Positions 8,304-16,997 are shown, counted from the first letter of the stretch. The stretch is DNA of 64,000 nt from Halorussus gelatinilyticus (GCF_023238445.1 NZ_CP096658.1:3286001-3350000); one strand, 5' to 3'. The notes: a model not told the origin generated them from the letters alone. Numbers and translations are program-made.

Positions 8304-9215
8304 CTACGCGGCGCGGGTCCGCTCCGCGAAGACGACCGTCGCGACGGCGTGAATCGGCGCGACGAGCGCGGTACTCGCCGCGGGACCGACGACGGGGACG
8401 CTCCCCAGTAGCCACGCGCCGAGGCCGAACAGGACGACGAGGCCGAAGACGGTCGCGCCCTCGCCGACGGCGCGCCAGCGACTCCGACGCATCGCCCCGC
8501 GGACCCCCGACCCGCCGACCACCAGCGCGGGCGCGGCGAACAGGCGGACCGCGGCCACGGCGTAGACGACGAGACCGACGACCGCGAGCCAACCGAGTCC
8601 GTCGAGGAGTCCGAACAGGCCGACGAGGACGTGCGCGACGACGACGAATCCGAGGTAGGGACCAAGACGGGCGGAATCGAATGGGGCGGAACTGAACCGA
8701 GTGGAATCGAATCCGACGGAATCGAACCGAGCGGAACCCGACCGGTCGCCCGAAGTCGAGTGACCCCCGGACTCGCCGGCGTCCATCGCAAGCGAGAGGG
8801 TGAGCCACCCGGCGATTCCCACCGCGAGGAACGCCGCGAGTTCGAGACCGAGAGTCCACGCCAGATACCCGGTTTCGAGGTCCACCAGCGCCGCGGGTCG
8901 AGTCCCGGCCGCGCGGAGTCCCGTCGGATAGAACCGATACGCCACGCCGACGGTCACGTCGCCGACGAGTTCGGGCGCGGTCGTCGGCACCGGGTCGTGC
9001 ACCCGGAGCCAATCGACGCCGGTCAGGACGACCCCCGCGACGAGGAATGGGACCGCGAGCCACGGGTCGGCGACGATGCGACCGACGGACTCCCGGAGGA
9101 CCCCCGAGACCGACGTACTGGGCAGGCGGTCGCGGTCCACGTTCTCCGCGGGCGCGACGCCCCGTCCGTCTCCGGGCGGGTCGTCCGGATTCCCGGTCGG
9201 TGCGTCGGCGCTCAT
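8304..9215 (-). CDS. haloarchaeal multi-pass membrane protein with degenerate FDSxx repeat
   Basis: A 303-residue protein with a hydrophilic N-terminus and about six transmembrane segments: WLAVPFLVAGVVL near residue 50, YLAWTLGLELAAFLAVGIAGWLTL near 125, and four after residue 190. It resembles haloarchaeal proteins with a repeated membrane domain of unknown function. Residues 158-178 contain a five-residue pseudo-repeat (FDSVG, FDSTR, FSSAP, FDSAR), reflected in the DNA as 15-nt degenerate repeats. Its ATG overlaps the stop of the upstream beta-propeller gene by 4 nt, so it is co-translated with a secreted propeller protein. Confidence 0.8.
   Translation of the reverse strand: MSADAPTGNPDDPPGDGRGVAPAENVDRDRLPSTSVSGVLRESVGRIVADPWLAVPFLVAGVVLTGVDWLRVHDPVPTTAPELVGDVTVGVAYRFYPTGLRAAGTRPAALVDLETGYLAWTLGLELAAFLAVGIAGWLTLSLAMDAGESGGHSTSGDRSGSARFDSVGFDSTRFSSAPFDSARLGPYLGFVVVAHVLVGLFGLLDGLGWLAVVGLVVYAVAAVRLFAAPALVVGGSGVRGAMRRSRWRAVGEGATVFGLVVLFGLGAWLLGSVPVVGPAASTALVAPIHAVATVVFAERTRAA
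8670..8745. repeat. degenerate 15-nt tandem repeats inside the membrane-protein gene
   Basis: Variants of GGAATCGAAC/T-CGA-G recur about every 15 nt over roughly five units. They encode the FDSxx pseudo-repeat in the loop after the second transmembrane region of the membrane protein (8304-9215). The copies are imperfect, so the expansion is not recent. Confidence 0.55.
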
Positions 9216-10477
9216 CGGTCCTCCTCCAGCGCGAGGAGTCGGTCGTGGGCCACGAGGTAGATTGTCCCGTCGCCGACCGCCGGCGTCGAGAGCGGCACGC
9301 GCGACTCGTAGCGCCACCGGACAGACCCGTCGGCGGCGTCGAGCGCCACGAGTTCGTCGTAGTTGCGACCGTAGACCACGCCGTCGGCGACCACCGGAGT
9401 CCCCTCGCTGAAATCCGGCGCGGACCACAACTGTTCGCCCGTCTCGAGGTCCAGCGCGTGAAGCCGGCCGCCGGTCGCCGACTGGACGTACACCGTGCCT
9501 TCCGCCACCGCGGCCGCGCCCTCGGTCGCGTTGCCGCCGTGGTCCGCGCGCCAGCGGACCGACCCGTCGTCTGCGTCGAGGAGCGTGACGCCGGTTCGGT
9601 CCGGGACGACGACGCCCTCGCGGGTCGCGGTCGGCGCGAGGACCATCTGTTCGCCGAGGTCGGTCCGCCACAGTCGCTCGCCGGTCGCGGCGTCGTAGGC
9701 CGTCGCGCGCGAGGGCCAGTTGACCGCGAAGACCCGGCCGTCTCGGACCGCTGGCCGCCGGAGTTCGTCGCCGGGCGAGGCGCGCCACAGTTCCCGGCCG
9801 CTGCTCGCGTCGAGCGCCGCGACGTGTTTCGTCCCGGGGACCGCCGCGTAGACCGTGCCCCCGACCGCGACCGGCGGGACCACCGTCGGCGGGCCGAAGA
9901 CGCTGAACCCCGGTTCGCGGCCCGGACCGTGCCACCGCTCGACGCCGAACTGGCGGCCGAACAGTCGGAGTCCGCCGCCCGCGTTCAGACCGTAGACGCC
10001 CCGCGGTGCGGCCGTAGCCAGCGTCTCGGTGTCGTAGGCCTCGGCCGCGCTCCCCGCCGGACTCGACCGATACGACCCCTCGTGGGCGAAGCGCGTCTCG
10101 CCGGTCGCGGCGTCGAGCGCGAGGAGGACCCGCCCGGTCGCGTAGAGCGTTCCGCCGAGGAGAATCGGCGACGAGGTGCCGCCGGAGAACCGGTCCGGTT
10201 CGCGTCGCCACTTCACTTTCGCGCCGTCTTTCGGCCCGGTGGCGTCGGGGTCGTAGCCGGTGCCCGCGGCGTCGTAGCGCGCCATCGGCCAGTCGAGCGT
10301 CGGGTCGGAACCGGCGTTCGACCGGGCGGCGGCGTTCGATTCGCTGGCGGCGCTCGAATCGCTGGCGCGGAGCGCGCCCAGTCCGACCAGTCCGGAGCCG
10401 AGTCCGGCGAGGGCGGACCGTCGAGAGAGCGTCGAGGGTCGAGAGGGCGACGACTGCCGAGAGGAGTCGGAGACCAT
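9212..10477 (-). CDS. Tat-exported PQQ-type beta-propeller protein
   Basis: A 421-residue secreted protein. The N-terminus has TLSRRSALAGLGSGLVGLGAL, a twin-arginine signal without an obvious lipobox Cys. The rest is built of about seven to eight blades of the PQQ/BamB type, each with a GG-x-V/L-YA...G and ALDAATGExxW signature (for example ALDAATGETRF, ALDASSGRELW, ALDLETGEQLW, ALDAADGSVRW). The quinone-binding residues of true PQQ dehydrogenases are not recognisable, so a scaffold or binding role outside the cell is more likely than enzymatic activity. The last codons overlap the membrane-protein gene downstream. Confidence 0.88.
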   Translation of the reverse strand: MVSDSSRQSSPSRPSTLSRRSALAGLGSGLVGLGALRASDSSAASESNAAARSNAGSDPTLDWPMARYDAAGTGYDPDATGPKDGAKVKWRREPDRFSGGTSSPILLGGTLYATGRVLLALDAATGETRFAHEGSYRSSPAGSAAEAYDTETLATAAPRGVYGLNAGGGLRLFGRQFGVERWHGPGREPGFSVFGPPTVVPPVAVGGTVYAAVPGTKHVAALDASSGRELWRASPGDELRRPAVRDGRVFAVNWPSRATAYDAATGERLWRTDLGEQMVLAPTATREGVVVPDRTGVTLLDADDGSVRWRADHGGNATEGAAAVAEGTVYVQSATGGRLHALDLETGEQLWSAPDFSEGTPVVADGVVYGRNYDELVALDAADGSVRWRYESRVPLSTPAVGDGTIYLVAHDRLLALEEDR

Positions 10478-10521
10478 ACCGGATGGTGGTATCTACCCAA
10501 CAAGAAACTCCTGATTGGGCG

Positions 10522-12108
10522 TCAGTCCTCGCGTTCCAGTTCGGTGTCGCCCCGGCCTACCCAGTCGGCGAACGTCCCGTCGATGAGCGTCTCGGCCTGT
10601 CGCTCGACGTACTGGCTCTGCATCGCGTACACCGCGTCCGAGAAGTCCGCGCCGTCGTCCAACTGCTCGCGGACGCGCTCGCGCTTCCAACTCGCGGGAG
10701 TCAGGCAGTGGCGTGCGCGCTGGCGGAGCGGATACAGGTACTTGGCGGCCTCTTGGTCGCTCAGCCCGCGCATCTGGAGACCGTCCTTGGCGTGGGCGAA
10801 GATGTCCTCGTAGACCGCCTCGTGGTCGGTCGTCTCCTCGCCGCCGTTGGTGATCCAGTAGAGGTCGGCGTCGAGTCCGTCTTCCATCGCGTCGTAGAAG
10901 TTGTCCTTGGCGACCACCCAGTCGAGGTGCCGGACCGGGTGTTCGCGCCGGTAGGTCGATTCCAGCAGGCCCGCGAACGCGGCCTGAAACGCGATGGAGT
11001 CCCTGACGGTCGGTTGGGCCGCGATGGGCCGGAACTCGATACGGGCGTTGGCGGCCGACCGGGTGGCCCCGCCGAACACCGGGCGAACCCACCGCCAGTA
11101 GGTCCCGTGCTTGTGCCGGAAGTGGGCGAACTCGTCGTCGAACCGGTCGGTGGTCTCGACCGGCATCGGGACGATGGTCCGGTCGTCGGCGATGCGCTCG
11201 ACGGCCTCCTCGACGCTCTCGAAGTCCCGCGGGAATCGCACTTTGTCGGACTCGTCCACCGAGCGATTGAGGACCGTCTCGAAGACGCCGATGCGATGCT
11301 CGTCGTACCCGTCGGCCAGAATCTCGTCGGCGGTGGCGTCGTCGTAGAGGTCCGGCGGGAAGAACGGGGAGTTGACCCCGAGCGCGAGCAGGGGTCCCGC
11401 GATGCGAATCGCGTACTGAAAGTAGGTCGGCAGGTCCCGCGCGTGAGGGACCTGATAGTGGGGCTGGATGGAGGTGATGAGGCTCTCGGGCATCACGGTG
11501 TCGGCCGACAGCGAGACGTGCGGGGCGTCGAGACACATCCCGGCCTCGCCGTCGGAGTTGGCCATCGCGTGGTAGCGCACCGAGTCGCTCATGTTCGAGG
11601 CGATACGGACCCCGCGGTCCGAGACGCTATTGGTCAGGTACTGGCGGGCCGTCTCGCCCTCTGGCGGGACGGTCCACATCGCGTCGCTGACCAACCGCAT
11701 CCCCTCGGCTCCGGTGCGGTCCTCGGCGGCCGAGAGGCGGGCCTTCACTTCGGCCTCCTGTGACGCCAGCCCGTGGGTGTTCAGCGGTTGCGGGCTGGTG
11801 GACATCTCGGCGTTGTGAAGCCCCAGTTCCTTCTCGAAGCCGATGAGGTCGAGGAGTCGCCGCGGGACCCGCCGGAGCGCGCCGCCCTCGGCGTCCACGG
11901 CGTAGAACTCGTACTCGAAGCCGATGATGGCCTGCGGGTTGTCGAACGTCCCGGCGTCCACCTCCTCGACGATGACCTCGGCGTCCGCTTCGACCTCCGC
12001 TTGGAACTCGTCGGGAGCGACCGAAAGCACGTCTTCGACCTGCCCGGCGAGGTCGGACTCAGGCATACCCGGTACGTCTCGCGGGACTGCCTTGAATCCA
12101 CGGGCCAT
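10522..12108 (-). CDS. glutamate-cysteine ligase family enzyme (GCS2-like)
   Basis: A 528-residue cytoplasmic protein. GFEYEFYAVDAEG near residue 63 is the acidic glutamate/metal-binding strand of the glutamine-synthetase-like fold. Later segments (YFQYAIRIAGPLLALGVNSPFFPP, IEFRPIAAQPTVRDSIAFQ with the arginine) fit carboxylate-amine ligases. Haloarchaea use gamma-glutamylcysteine as their main low-molecular-weight thiol, so a GshA role is plausible. This protein is longer than the classical haloarchaeal GshA, so another gamma-glutamyl ligase is possible. It is the fourth gene of a minus-strand run; its start is 4 nt after the stop of the membrane-protein gene (12113-12727). Confidence 0.75.
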   Translation of the reverse strand: MARGFKAVPRDVPGMPESDLAGQVEDVLSVAPDEFQAEVEADAEVIVEEVDAGTFDNPQAIIGFEYEFYAVDAEGGALRRVPRRLLDLIGFEKELGLHNAEMSTSPQPLNTHGLASQEAEVKARLSAAEDRTGAEGMRLVSDAMWTVPPEGETARQYLTNSVSDRGVRIASNMSDSVRYHAMANSDGEAGMCLDAPHVSLSADTVMPESLITSIQPHYQVPHARDLPTYFQYAIRIAGPLLALGVNSPFFPPDLYDDATADEILADGYDEHRIGVFETVLNRSVDESDKVRFPRDFESVEEAVERIADDRTIVPMPVETTDRFDDEFAHFRHKHGTYWRWVRPVFGGATRSAANARIEFRPIAAQPTVRDSIAFQAAFAGLLESTYRREHPVRHLDWVVAKDNFYDAMEDGLDADLYWITNGGEETTDHEAVYEDIFAHAKDGLQMRGLSDQEAAKYLYPLRQRARHCLTPASWKRERVREQLDDGADFSDAVYAMQSQYVERQAETLIDGTFADWVGRGDTELERED

Positions 12109-12112
12109 CGTC

Positions 12113-12727
12113 TCAGACCGTCTCGTCGGGCTCAGACGCCTCGTCGGGTTCAGGCGTCTCGCCGGGTTCAGACGTCCCGGCTGGCTCCCGGCGCTCTCGC
12201 TCGGCGTCGGCGACGAGCGACCCGGCGACTCGGAACGCCGCGAGGTCGAGCGCCGCGAACAGCAGGCCGACTATCGCGCCGACGACGAACGCCAGCAGCG
12301 ACGCGACGCCCGCGATGGCGAGGAAGTAGAAGACTCCCCTGAGGTCAACCGACTCGACCGACACCGTCGAAGCGGCGAAGACGCCGACGAGCACCCAGAG
12401 GAACAGCACGCCGTCGACTCCGGCCCACTTCCCAGCGGTCCCGAGGACGACCGAGCGCGAGACCGGGCCGTCGCGCCCCGCCGCGCCAATCGCGGCGAAC
12501 GCCCGGCGAGTCGTCCACCACGTCGTCGCCCAGAGCCCCAGATAGAGTCCGAGACCGAGCAGCGTGTCGAGACCCGACAGCAGGTCGCCGAGCGCGCCCG
12601 ACAGGTAGATTGCGCCGACGAGGACCGCGGTCAGCGCCGCGGTGTGGAACGACGCCAGCGCCCAGACGACCAGCGGGTCGTCGGCGACGCGATGGACCGC
12701 GAGCGGCGACGCCGACTCCTCAGCCAT
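12113..12727 (-). CDS. haloarchaeal membrane protein of unknown function
   Basis: A 204-residue protein starting MAEESASPLAVHRVADDPLV. It has about five transmembrane helices between residues 18 and 170 and an acidic Glu/Pro/Ser-rich C-terminal tail with an imperfect SEPGETPEPDEASEPDE repeat. I chose the ATG at 12727 because it overlaps the end of the CopD-like gene by 8 nt, consistent with coupling. No catalytic motif is visible. It sits between the CopD-like protein and the glutamate-cysteine ligase-like gene in the same transcript. Confidence 0.75.
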   Translation of the reverse strand: MAEESASPLAVHRVADDPLVVWALASFHTAALTAVLVGAIYLSGALGDLLSGLDTLLGLGLYLGLWATTWWTTRRAFAAIGAAGRDGPVSRSVVLGTAGKWAGVDGVLFLWVLVGVFAASTVSVESVDLRGVFYFLAIAGVASLLAFVVGAIVGLLFAALDLAAFRVAGSLVADAERERREPAGTSEPGETPEPDEASEPDETV

Positions 12728-13193
12728 GTGCCAGCACCTCCGCGAGCGCGACGAGGACGGCCAGCGAGAGCGCGGTCGCGCCGTAGCCGAGACGGAGCGT
12801 CCGCGCGCCGACGTTCGACGCGCCGGTCGAGGTCGTGCCGCCTGCACGGCGCGACCGCACGACGAGGAGCGTCCGGACCACCGAGAGCGCCAGCACCGCC
12901 ACGACGAGCGCGAGTTTCGCGGCGAAGACGGTGCCCCACTGCGTCTCCGCGCCGGGGACGTAGGGCGCGAGACTCCCGAGGTTGCCGACCCCGGTCATCA
13001 CGAGGACGCCGAGCGCGGCCCAGAAGCCCCGCTCGTAGGCGGCCGCGACCGAGACCGCGGTCTCGGTCGCCGGCGACGCCGCGGAGTCGGCGTCCCCGCC
13101 TGCCTCGACCTGCCGGAACAGCCACCACGTCAGGGTCGCGCCGCCGAGGACCAGCGCCATGGCGAGGACGTGGAGCGCGCGAACCGCCAGCAT
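12720..13193 (-). CDS. CopD-like four-helix membrane protein
   Basis: A 157-residue protein with four predicted transmembrane helices. The first helix has the pattern RALHVLAMALVLGGATLTWWL, with a His inside the membrane as in CopD/YebZ-type proteins. The last helix is followed by an EVLAHG terminus. CopD relatives are linked to copper tolerance or cytochrome assembly; metal or haem binding here is inferred only from the His placement. The start codon abuts the upstream stop exactly (TGA followed by ATG), so it is coupled to the gene at 13194-14300. Confidence 0.65.
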   Translation of the reverse strand: MLAVRALHVLAMALVLGGATLTWWLFRQVEAGGDADSAASPATETAVSVAAAYERGFWAALGVLVMTGVGNLGSLAPYVPGAETQWGTVFAAKLALVVAVLALSVVRTLLVVRSRRAGGTTSTGASNVGARTLRLGYGATALSLAVLVALAEVLAHG

Positions 13194-14300
13194 TCAGCGT
13201 CCTCCCTCGTCTTCGGTGTCGTCGGGGGTCCTCGGGTCGTCGGCGTTCGTCCACTCGTCGGAACTCCTGCGGTCGTCACCCTCCGCTTCCCCTTCTTTCC
13301 GGCGGTCCCAGAAGTCCCCCGGCGGTTCGTCGTCCGGGCCGTCGCCGGTTAGGTCGTCGGTCAGGTCGTCGCTGGCCGGGTCGTCGTCCGTCGGGTCGAA
13401 TCGGTCGGTGGCGGTGTCGAACTCGTCTGCTGGTTCGAAACGGTCGTGACCGCCTCGGCCACCGCCGCCGACTCCGCCGTCGTCACCGCCGAATCCGCCC
13501 GATTCCCCGCGCTCTCGGGCGTCCAAGTCCGCGACGAACTCGGTCGTGGCGAACGTCAGCGCGAGCGCGACCGGGGCAGTCGCCACCGCACCGACGACGA
13601 CGCCGAGGACGCCGAGGTTGACGACGACGGCGGAGGTCACGACCGAGAGGAGGGCGGCGAACAGCAGGAAGCCCGCGGCGTAGGAGAAGTACGGCCCGCC
13701 GGCGGTCGCCCACCGATAGCTCCGGGCGAGCGCGTCGCCCAGCGATTCGTCGGCCACGACGACGAGGTACGCCGTCGCGTAGAAGAGATACTTCAGGACG
13801 AGCAGGACGGGGAGGAGGAAGACGAGGAGCAACGGCGAGACCACCGTGAAGACGACCGTCGAGAGCGTGACGAGATGGACGAGCGCGACGTAGCCGAGCA
13901 TCGGGGCGAAGTACCGGCGGGCCGCGTCCGCGAAGTCGTAGCGACCGGTCCGGAGGAGCGCGCCGACGCTCCCGAGGAGTCCGGCGACGAGGACGGCTTC
14001 GACCAGAATCCGGACCGGGAGGAACGCGAGACCGGGCGAGACGTGGACGCCGGGGCCGCCGCTCGGCACGTTCACGAACGTCCAGAGGTCGGTGAGCGCG
14101 GGCGGGAACGGGAACGTTATCCCGAAGTTCACTCCCTCGGCGGCGCGAACGCGCCGGATATTGTCGGCCGCGAGCAGACTCGACACGAGCGGTACGACCG
14201 CGAGCGGGAGGTCGTCCATCGCGCGCTCCCATCCGTTGGCGAGTCGGGTGCCGAACGACTCGCCGTCGGGCGGCGTCTCCGGGGCGTCAGTGGAGGGCAT
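13194..14300 (-). CDS. haloarchaeal multi-pass membrane protein with long acidic tail
   Basis: A 368-residue protein. Residues 20-250 contain about six transmembrane segments (LPLAVVPLVSSLLAA, LPVRILVEAVLVAGLLGSVGALL, a very hydrophobic VSPLLLVFLLPVLLVLKYLF, and two pairs after residue 190). From about residue 265 there is a Gly-rich linker and a long, very acidic, Asp/Pro-rich tail, presumably cytoplasmic and disordered. The start ATG at 14300 is preferred to an upstream in-frame start that would reach into the divergent promoter. It is the first gene of a coupled four-gene run (this, CopD-like, membrane, ligase). Confidence 0.78.
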   Translation of the reverse strand: MPSTDAPETPPDGESFGTRLANGWERAMDDLPLAVVPLVSSLLAADNIRRVRAAEGVNFGITFPFPPALTDLWTFVNVPSGGPGVHVSPGLAFLPVRILVEAVLVAGLLGSVGALLRTGRYDFADAARRYFAPMLGYVALVHLVTLSTVVFTVVSPLLLVFLLPVLLVLKYLFYATAYLVVVADESLGDALARSYRWATAGGPYFSYAAGFLLFAALLSVVTSAVVVNLGVLGVVVGAVATAPVALALTFATTEFVADLDARERGESGGFGGDDGGVGGGGRGGHDRFEPADEFDTATDRFDPTDDDPASDDLTDDLTGDGPDDEPPGDFWDRRKEGEAEGDDRRSSDEWTNADDPRTPDDTEDEGGR

Positions 14301-14394
14301 CGTCCGAAACTGCCTCACTCCGAGACGAAAAACCTTGGTATCGTATCAGGTCCGCGGTCGGAGCGTGCGACTCGCGAGTTCGGTTCGCCTGAGA

Positions 14395-14401
14395 TTTTAT
14401 G
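14395..14401 (+). promoter_or_regulatory. TATA box of the UbiA gene
   Basis: TTTTATG is centred 29 nt before the ATG at 14427, giving a leaderless transcript. Confidence 0.6.
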
Positions 14402-14426
14402 CGTCTCGCTTCCGTCTAGGTGGAGT

Positions 14427-15278
14427 ATGCCCATCGCTCGCCGGGAGTCCGGCGTCGCCTCCGCGGTCCGCGCGCTCGTCTCGCAGGTCCACCCGGTGTT
14501 CATGACGCCGCCAGTCGCCTCGTCGCTGTTCGGCGGCGTCCTCACGGGGCACTTCGACCTCGCGGCGGGGCTGGTCCACGCGACGGCCATCTTCGCGGCG
14601 GTGTACACCGCCCACGTCAAGGACGGCTACGTGGACTTCTACGTCCGCGACGAGGACGACGACCACCCGCTCTCCGAGCGCGGGTGCAAGGCGGCGCTCG
14701 CCGGGTCGAGCGCGCTGTTCGCCGGGTGCCTGCTGGCGCTCTGGCCGCTCGCAGGCGGTCTCACCGTCGCCCTGACGCTCCCGACGTGGTTGATCGCGTA
14801 CCACCACGCGCCGCAACTCGACACCAACCCCGTGACCGCGACGACGGGCTATCCGCTCGGCATCGCGCTGGCGATTCTGGGCGGGTTCGCCGCGCAGGTC
14901 GGGACGCTCGCGCCCATCGCCGTCGCGTTCGCCGCGGTCTTCCTCGTTTTGCTCTCGGGCGTGAAGGTCATCGACGACGCCCAGGACTTCGACTACGACC
15001 GCTCCATCCAGAAGCGAACCGTCGCCGTGACGCTCGGTCCGAAGCGCGCCAGAACCGCGGCCTACGCGCTGATGACCACCGCGCTCGTCCTCGTGGTCGC
15101 GCTCGCCGCGCTCGCCGTCTTTCCGCCGAGCAGCGTCGCCGCGGCCGCCGGGTTCGCCGCGATTGCCGGAATCGCGCGCCGGGCCGACGCCGAACTGGCG
15201 ACGATGTTGCTGGTCCGCGGGTCGTACGTCTTTCTGGCGCTCCTGCTCGCGGCGGTCTGGTTCCGACCGTTCGGCTGA
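14427..15278 (+). CDS. UbiA-family prenyltransferase
   Basis: A 283-residue membrane enzyme with about eight hydrophobic helices. Two aspartate-rich motifs are recognisable: HVKDGYVDFYVRDEDD near residue 70 (a variant of the first NDxxDxxxD motif) and KVIDDAQDFDYDR near residue 185 (second DxxxD). UbiA enzymes attach isoprenoid chains to acceptors such as quinone precursors or archaeal lipid headgroup precursors. The first motif departs from the DGGGP-synthase and MenA consensus, so the acceptor is uncertain. It is transcribed alone, divergent from the membrane operon. Confidence 0.82.
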   Translation: MPIARRESGVASAVRALVSQVHPVFMTPPVASSLFGGVLTGHFDLAAGLVHATAIFAAVYTAHVKDGYVDFYVRDEDDDHPLSERGCKAALAGSSALFAGCLLALWPLAGGLTVALTLPTWLIAYHHAPQLDTNPVTATTGYPLGIALAILGGFAAQVGTLAPIAVAFAAVFLVLLSGVKVIDDAQDFDYDRSIQKRTVAVTLGPKRARTAAYALMTTALVLVVALAALAVFPPSSVAAAAGFAAIAGIARRADAELATMLLVRGSYVFLALLLAAVWFRPFG

Positions 15279-15349
15279 GTCGCGGAACGGAACGCTTCGC
15301 TCGCGCGGGAAGCGCAACCCTCGTAGTCCCGCGGCCGGATTGCTCTCGC

Positions 15350-15643
15350 ATGACCAAATGGCTCCAGAGCGGCCGACGCCGGGACCTCTGCGTCCTACTG
15401 TACAACGCCGAGACGTTGCGCGGGCAGAGTCTGAAGACCAGACTCGAAGCCCACTACGACACCCACATCGACTCCCAATCGTTCTACGCTGCCCTGCGGT
15501 CGCTCGAAGAGAAGGGGTTCGTGGAGAAGCGCACCGAGGGTATCCACGAGGCCTACGCGTTGACCGACGCGGGCGAGCGACGGGTGGAAGAACACTTCGA
15601 ATGGATGCGCGAGAAGATAGAGCGCGAGTCGTCACCGGAATAG
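15350..15643 (+). CDS. PadR-like winged-helix regulator
   Basis: A 97-residue DNA-binding protein. Residues 8-80 give a winged helix with the PadR-like SFYAALRSLEEKGFVEKR recognition and wing region, and a C-terminal helix (RRVEEHFEWMREKIERE) suited to dimerisation. The N-terminal MTKWLQSGRRRDLCVLLYNAETLRGQSL segment is typical of small haloarchaeal PadR proteins. Target genes are unknown. Its 3' end overlaps the convergent small membrane gene by 12 nt. Confidence 0.82.
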   Translation: MTKWLQSGRRRDLCVLLYNAETLRGQSLKTRLEAHYDTHIDSQSFYAALRSLEEKGFVEKRTEGIHEAYALTDAGERRVEEHFEWMREKIERESSPE

Positions 15644-15823
15644 CAGAACCACCAGACCGACCGCCAACACCGCGACCACCGTCAGCAGACCAGCGACGAC
15701 GATACCCCATCCGCCACCGATTGGAAGCCACTCGATGCCGACCAGCACCGCGGCGAACAACAGTCCGACCGCGGGAAGCCAGAGGAACCGAACCCGAAGA
15801 AGCGACCGCAGAAATCCGTTCAC
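15632..15823 (-). CDS. small two-helix membrane protein
   Basis: A 63-residue protein from a GTG start, VNGFLRSLLRVRFLWLPAVG, with two transmembrane helices (LPAVGLLFAAVLVGIEWL and GIVVAGLLTVVAVLAVGLVVLLF) and nothing else. A start further upstream would overlap the acyl-CoA dehydrogenase stop. It lies 10 nt downstream of that dehydrogenase in the same direction, so it may be co-transcribed. Function unknown. Confidence 0.55.
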   Translation of the reverse strand: MNGFLRSLLRVRFLWLPAVGLLFAAVLVGIEWLPIGGGWGIVVAGLLTVVAVLAVGLVVLLFR

Positions 15824-15833
15824 TGCTGTCGAA

Positions 15834-16982
15834 TCAGTCCAGCAGTTCGTTCGCAATCGTGTTCCGCAGGACCTCGCTGGTCCCCTCGTAGATTTCGTTC
15901 AGCTTCGAGTCCCGATAGTACCGCTCGGCGGGGAAGTCCTTCGTGTAGCCGTAGCCGCCGTGAATCTGGATGCCCTCGTTGGCGACCTCTCGGGAGACCT
16001 CCGAGGCGTAGAGTTTGGCCTGCGCGGCCTGCTTGATGTAGTCCTCGCCGCGAATCTTCCGGTCGGCCGCACGGTGCATCAGCATCTTGGCGGCCTGTAC
16101 CTTCGTATCCATGTCGGCCAGTTTGTGCTGGATGGTCTGGAACTCCGAGATGGGCTGGTCGAACTGCTCGCGGTCCTGCGAGTATTCGAGGGCGTCTTCG
16201 AGGGCGGCGCGCGCGATGCCGATGGACCGGGCCGCGATGGTGATACGCCCGCCGTTGAGCGTCTTGAGCGCGTGGACGAACCCGCGGCCCTCCTCGCCCA
16301 GCAGGCGGTCCTCGGGGATGCGCATGCCGTCGAACCGGAGCTCGGCGGTCGGACAGCCCTTGTCGCCGAGTTTGTCCTCGGTGCCCTCGACGTGGAAACC
16401 GTCGTCCTCCTCGGGCCGGACGACGAACGACGAGATGCCTTTGTTGCCCGCCTCGGGGTCGGTCTTGGCGAAGAGGGTAACGGTGTCCGCGACCGAGCCG
16501 TTGGAAATCCAGAGCTTGCTGCCGTCGACGACGTACTCGCCGGCATCGGCGTCGTACTCCGCGGTGGTGTCCATCGCGGGCACGTCGGACCCCGCGCCGG
16601 CCTCCGAGAGCGCGAACGCGCCGACGTCCTCGCCGCGGTTGAGCGGCGTCAGATACTCCTGTTTCTGGTCCTCGTCGCCGAACTCGTAGAGCATGTTGCC
16701 CGCGAGACTGGTGTGGGCCGCGACGACGGTGCCGAGGCCGCCCGAACCGCGCGAAATCTCCTCCAGTCCGATGGCGTAGGAGTGGTAGTCGAGGCCCGCC
16801 CCGCCGTACTCCTCGGGGAACGGCATCCCCATCAGACCCAACTCGGCCATCTCGTCCACGAGGTCCTGCGGGAACTCGTCGGTCTCGTCTATCTCGTCGG
16901 CGCGGGGCTTTATCTCCTCGTCTGTGAACTCTGCGACCATGTCGCGTATCTGCTTCTGCTCGGCGGAGAGGCTGAAGTCCAT
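15834..16982 (-). CDS. acyl-CoA dehydrogenase (copy 1)
   Basis: A 382-residue FAD enzyme of fatty-acid or branched-acyl beta-oxidation that introduces the alpha,beta double bond. It has the N-terminal helical MDFSLSAEQKQIRDMVAEF, the FAD/substrate strand FALSEAGAGSDVPAM near residue 125, and the C-terminal IYEGTSEVLRN with the catalytic-base Glu. Chain-length preference is not readable. The ATG at 16982 is preferred to a TTG two codons upstream. It abuts a perfect GCGCAA-ATG-TTGCGC inverted repeat, and a GCTAAAGG TATA-like element lies about 30 nt upstream. An ArsR-like gene lies 76 bp upstream in the same direction. Confidence 0.93.
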   Translation of the reverse strand: MDFSLSAEQKQIRDMVAEFTDEEIKPRADEIDETDEFPQDLVDEMAELGLMGMPFPEEYGGAGLDYHSYAIGLEEISRGSGGLGTVVAAHTSLAGNMLYEFGDEDQKQEYLTPLNRGEDVGAFALSEAGAGSDVPAMDTTAEYDADAGEYVVDGSKLWISNGSVADTVTLFAKTDPEAGNKGISSFVVRPEEDDGFHVEGTEDKLGDKGCPTAELRFDGMRIPEDRLLGEEGRGFVHALKTLNGGRITIAARSIGIARAALEDALEYSQDREQFDQPISEFQTIQHKLADMDTKVQAAKMLMHRAADRKIRGEDYIKQAAQAKLYASEVSREVANEGIQIHGGYGYTKDFPAERYYRDSKLNEIYEGTSEVLRNTIANELLD

Positions 16983-16997
16983 GCGCAAATGTTGCGC
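16983..16997. promoter_or_regulatory. GCAA-N3-TTGC inverted repeat at the acyl-CoA dehydrogenase 1 start
   Basis: GCGCAA-ATG-TTGCGC is a perfect 6-3-6 inverted repeat directly before the start codon (16982). It lies downstream of the TATA-like element near 17008, over the predicted transcription start: a repressor position. The same core occurs at 22004 and 43800. Confidence 0.65.

Noticed and set aside
9047-10813. Long plus-strand frame opposite the propeller gene
   Set aside because: The minus strand has the Tat signal and repeating propeller motifs. The plus frame is Arg/Pro/Asp-rich with no motif.
11924-13621. Plus-strand frame of more than 500 codons opposite the CopD-like, ligase and membrane genes
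   Set aside because: Shadow of four real genes on the minus strand; the sequence is mostly Arg and Pro.
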